DNA from: an uncultured Alphaproteobacteria bacterium
GTDB lineage: Bacteria; Pseudomonadota; Alphaproteobacteria; CAKMZR01
DNA: 8,295 nt
Direction: 5' to 3'
Assembly (NCBI GenBank): GCA_929200455.1
Contig: CAKMZR010000063.1
Coordinates: forward strand, 1 to 8,295
Each line of letters starts with the position of its first letter. Position 1 is the stretch's first letter. Positions 6,746 through 8,295 of the stretch are shown here, piece after piece. A model generated the notes under the pieces. The model had not been told where the DNA came from. It was given only the letters and a program-made list of their open reading frames with translations, and did no database searches. The position numbers and the translations under genes are program-made.

Positions 6746-7435
6746 TATCCGAACCTTCATCAAAGACAACAAAAACTCAAAAAATCTTAATCCATCACTA
6801 TATCCACGCTCCTTACCCACCGCATTCTCCGGATGAGGCATCACCCCCAGCACATTCCCTCCCCTGTTCACGATACCCGCTATCCCGTTCATCGAACCAT
6901 TCACACCCCCAAGCTCATCATACCTCAAGACCACACGACCCTCAGACTCCAAAACCTCCAACGTCTCCTCATCCGCCACAAACCTTCCCTCACCATGGGC
7001 TACAGGCCAATACACCCTCTCGCCAGCCCCATAAAAATCTCCAAAAAATCCTCCCCCCTCCACCTTCAAACCCACATACCTACAGACAAAACGTCCCCCC
7101 ACATTGCCCACCAATCCACCCTCCAACAACCCAGACTCCAACAAAATCTGAAAACCATTGCAAATACCCACAACATAACCTCCCCCCGCCGCATACCTCC
7201 TTATCCCTCCCATCAACGGCGATACCTTCGCTATCACCCCACTCCGCAAATAATCTCCATACGAAAAACCTCCCGGCAGCACCACCAATTCCACTCCCTC
7301 GGGAACTTCCTCGTCGTTCGGATCCAAAAAAATACTCTCCCCCCCATAGCCAGACACCTCAAGGGCATACGCCACATCCCTTTCCCGGTTGCTCCCGGGA
7401 AATACCACTATCCCTATCCGACCCTGTAACGTCAT
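6743..7435 (-). CDS. purQ: Phosphoribosylformylglycinamidine synthase subunit PurQ (glutaminase)
   Basis: PurQ is the class I glutamine amidotransferase subunit that hydrolyses glutamine and channels ammonia to PurL. At 230 residues it is the usual length. The triad is visible: nucleophile Cys92 in GICNGFQIL, His201 and Glu203 in MPHPENAV. Also seen are VFPGSN (11-16), LPGGFSYGDYLRSG (53-66) and the VAHGEGRF block (145-152). In the early PGSN motif the residue that is commonly Cys in homologues is Arg17 here; it is not the catalytic cysteine. The start is ATG 7435, with AGGAGAG about 9 nt upstream; a TTG two codons earlier is rejected. It is the first gene of the minus-strand run, with a good promoter candidate at 7489-7517. 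purS, often next to purQ in alphaproteobacteria, is not present. Confidence 0.95.
   Translation of the reverse strand: MTLQGRIGIVVFPGSNRERDVAYALEVSGYGGESIFLDPNDEEVPEGVELVVLPGGFSYGDYLRSGVIAKVSPLMGGIRRYAAGGGYVVGICNGFQILLESGLLEGGLVGNVGGRFVCRYVGLKVEGGGFFGDFYGAGERVYWPVAHGEGRFVADEETLEVLESEGRVVLRYDELGGVNGSMNGIAGIVNRGGNVLGVMPHPENAVGKERGYSDGLRFFEFLLSLMKVRI
7381..7402 (-). other. 8-bp inverted repeat inside the 5' end of purQ
   Basis: TTTCCCGG (7381-7388) and its exact complement CCGGGAAA (7395-7402) flank a 6-nt loop. In the purQ mRNA this would form a GC-rich hairpin starting about 33 nt after the start codon, within the codons for the conserved FPGSN motif. There is no U-tract, so it is not a terminator. 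An effect on translation is possible but unproven, and coding constraint may explain it. Confidence 0.5.
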
Positions 7436-7488
7436 CTCCAACTTCTCTCCTCGATCTCTTCATTCCCCCTCCCATCCATAATCCCTAC

Positions 7489-7517
7489 CTTATACAGCCA
7501 CCCTTTGCTTTTTGAAA
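7489..7517 (-). promoter_or_regulatory. Sigma70-like promoter candidate for the purQ operon
   Basis: On the minus strand TTTCAA (7517-7512, 3/6 to TTGACA), a 17-bp spacer and TATAAG (7494-7489, 5/6 to TATAAT) form a sensible promoter. The predicted transcription start is near 7482, about 47 nt before the purQ ATG. It lies in the only spacer large enough to start the minus-strand run. No purine-repressor operator was recognised. Confidence 0.5.
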
Positions 7518-7549
7518 GACCCTTAGAACTTCATCCTACATCTTCTCTC

Positions 7550-7579
7550 TTGCATCCTCACCAAATTCTCGTTTATTAT
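7550..7579 (+). promoter_or_regulatory. Sigma70-like promoter candidate for petA
   Basis: TTGCAT at 7550-7555 (3/6 to the -35 consensus) is followed, after an 18-bp spacer, by TATTAT at 7574-7579 (5/6 to the -10 consensus). The start would be near 7586, leaving an untranslated leader of about 80 nt before the petA ATG. It is divergent from the purQ promoter, with about 32 bp between the two -35 boxes. The rest of the 231-bp spacer shows no RNA gene or strong hairpin to me. Confidence 0.42.
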
Positions 7580-7666
7580 GGCCTCGCTTGTTCTCAAAGC
7601 AACGCCACATCACCTTACATAACTTCCTCCTCATAGAAATAAAGAAAACCAAGGAACACTTAAATC

Positions 7667-8209
7667 ATGACCACTGAACACTCTCCTCCCGACAACCCCT
7701 CAGAACGACGCGACTTCCTCTCCCTCGTGTCCATCGGGACCGCAGCCGTCGCTACCGGAGTCGCTCTTTGGCCCTTCGTCAGCTCCATGAACCCCTCCGG
7801 AGACGTACTCGCCCTCGCCTCTACAGAAGTCGACATCACAGAAGTCGCCGTAGGACAGAGCATCACCATCAAATGGCGCGGAAAACCCGTCTTCATCCGC
7901 CACAGAACCCAAAAAGAAATCGAAGAAAGCCTCAATACCAAAATCAGCCAACTTCCAGACCCACAAACAGACACCCAACGCACCACAAAACCCGAATGGC
8001 TCATCGTCGTCGGCGTATGTACACACCTCGGATGTATACCCCTCGGGCAACAACCTTCCGAAAATCGTGGCGATTACGACGGATGGTTCTGCCCATGCCA
8101 CGGATCACACTACGACACCGCCGGACGCGTTCGTAAAGGACCCGCTCCCAGAAATCTCGACGTCCCCCCCTACACCTTCCTTTCCGACACTTCCGTAAAA
8201 ATAGGCTAA
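7667..8209 (+). CDS. petA: Ubiquinol-cytochrome c reductase iron-sulfur subunit (Rieske protein)
   Basis: This is the Rieske [2Fe-2S] subunit of the cytochrome bc1 complex; it passes an electron from ubiquinol to cytochrome c1 on the outer face of the inner membrane. The 180-residue protein begins with a twin-arginine motif (RRDFLSL, 14-20), followed by one transmembrane anchor (about 17-38) that is normally uncleaved. The MNPSGDVLALAS hinge (41-52), ITIKWRGKPVFIRHR (66-80) and both cluster boxes, CTHLGC (118-123) and CPCHGS (142-147), are intact, giving ligands Cys118, His120, Cys142 and His145 and disulfide Cys123-Cys144. GPAPRNLDVPPY and a KIG terminus complete the fold. AAGGAA at 7651-7656 precedes ATG 7667 by 10 nt. 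It is probably the first gene of petABC, and implies aerobic respiration through bc1. Confidence 0.96.
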   Translation: MTTEHSPPDNPSERRDFLSLVSIGTAAVATGVALWPFVSSMNPSGDVLALASTEVDITEVAVGQSITIKWRGKPVFIRHRTQKEIEESLNTKISQLPDPQTDTQRTTKPEWLIVVGVCTHLGCIPLGQQPSENRGDYDGWFCPCHGSHYDTAGRVRKGPAPRNLDVPPYTFLSDTSVKIG

Positions 8210-8263
8210 CCCACCTCCCGTCAACCACCCCTCCCATCACCCCCAAAAATCCACGTAAAATCT

Positions 8264-8295
8264 ATGTCACACTCATCCGAAAAACCAAAATTCAA
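8264..8295 (+). CDS. petB: Probable cytochrome b N-terminus (petB), cut by the window edge
   Basis: ATG at 8264 opens a frame of ten codons, MSHSSEKPKF, running off the window 54 bp after the petA stop. A polar Lys/Pro-containing start of this kind suits cytochrome b of the bc1 complex, which almost always follows petA in alphaproteobacteria. No clear ribosome binding site precedes it (the upstream bases are CCACGTAAAATCT). The call depends mainly on gene order, since no diagnostic motif is included. Confidence 0.45.
   Translation, partial: MSHSSEKPKF

Noticed and set aside
6193..7515. 440-codon open frame on the + strand opposite purL and purQ
   Set aside because: It is low-complexity Pro/His/Arg/Thr composition antisense to two conserved genes, so a compositional artefact.
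7660..8101. Frames on the minus strand opposite petA
   Set aside because: petA is unambiguous with both Rieske boxes; the opposing frames have no motif.
8210..8250. Possible imperfect tandem repeat in the petA-petB gap
   Set aside because: The two CTCCC(G/A)TCA blocks diverge quickly and the region is simply C-rich; no convincing repeat unit.

Overview
The window looks like chromosomal core sequence of an alphaproteobacterium. The evidence is the Rieske protein PetA with the alphaproteobacterial N-terminus, the AatA-type aspartate aminotransferase, the BolA/CGFS-glutaredoxin pair, the small-type PurL and two flagellar regulators (FlbT, FliX) known essentially from Alphaproteobacteria. Short intergenic gaps and many conserved core genes would fit a compact genome, perhaps a flagellated host-associated lineage such as Holosporales. 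That placement is inference and cannot be fixed from 8.3 kb.

Layout: a short leader (1-144) holding a 20-bp tandem repeat and a weak promoter candidate precedes aatA on the + strand (145-1374). It converges, with only 9 bp between stop codons, on an eight-gene minus-strand run: purQ (7435-6743), purL (6711-4477), bolA (4440-4192), grxD (4160-3825), fliX (3792-3328), trxA (3283-2960), a YadG-like ABC ATPase (2945-1944) and flbT (1944-1384). Gaps in this run are 14-44 nt, and the last pair overlaps as TGATG, so it reads as one transcription unit of about 6 kb. A 231-bp divergent spacer (7436-7666) with plausible promoters in both directions separates it from petA (7667-8209, +), which is followed by the first codons of a probable petB at the window edge.

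Functionally the minus-strand cluster mixes the FGAM synthetase step of purine synthesis (PurQ/PurL), iron-sulfur and redox proteins (BolA, Grx4-type glutaredoxin, thioredoxin), an exporter ATPase and two flagellar-assembly regulators. The + strand right edge begins the cytochrome bc1 complex.

Two features of the DNA itself stand out. First, the + strand is extremely C-rich and G-poor whichever strand is coding, so plus-strand genes use C-ending codons, minus-strand genes use G-ending codons, and long spurious antisense Pro/Ser/Thr/His-rich frames appear. Second, there are three perfect or near-perfect tandem microduplications of 17-21 bp, all in leaders or at gene starts. One extends the N-terminus of aatA and one duplicates the purL ribosome binding site. 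I see no mobile element, CRISPR array, RNA gene, or convincing novel multi-gene system. No stretch longer than 300 bases lacks a gene.
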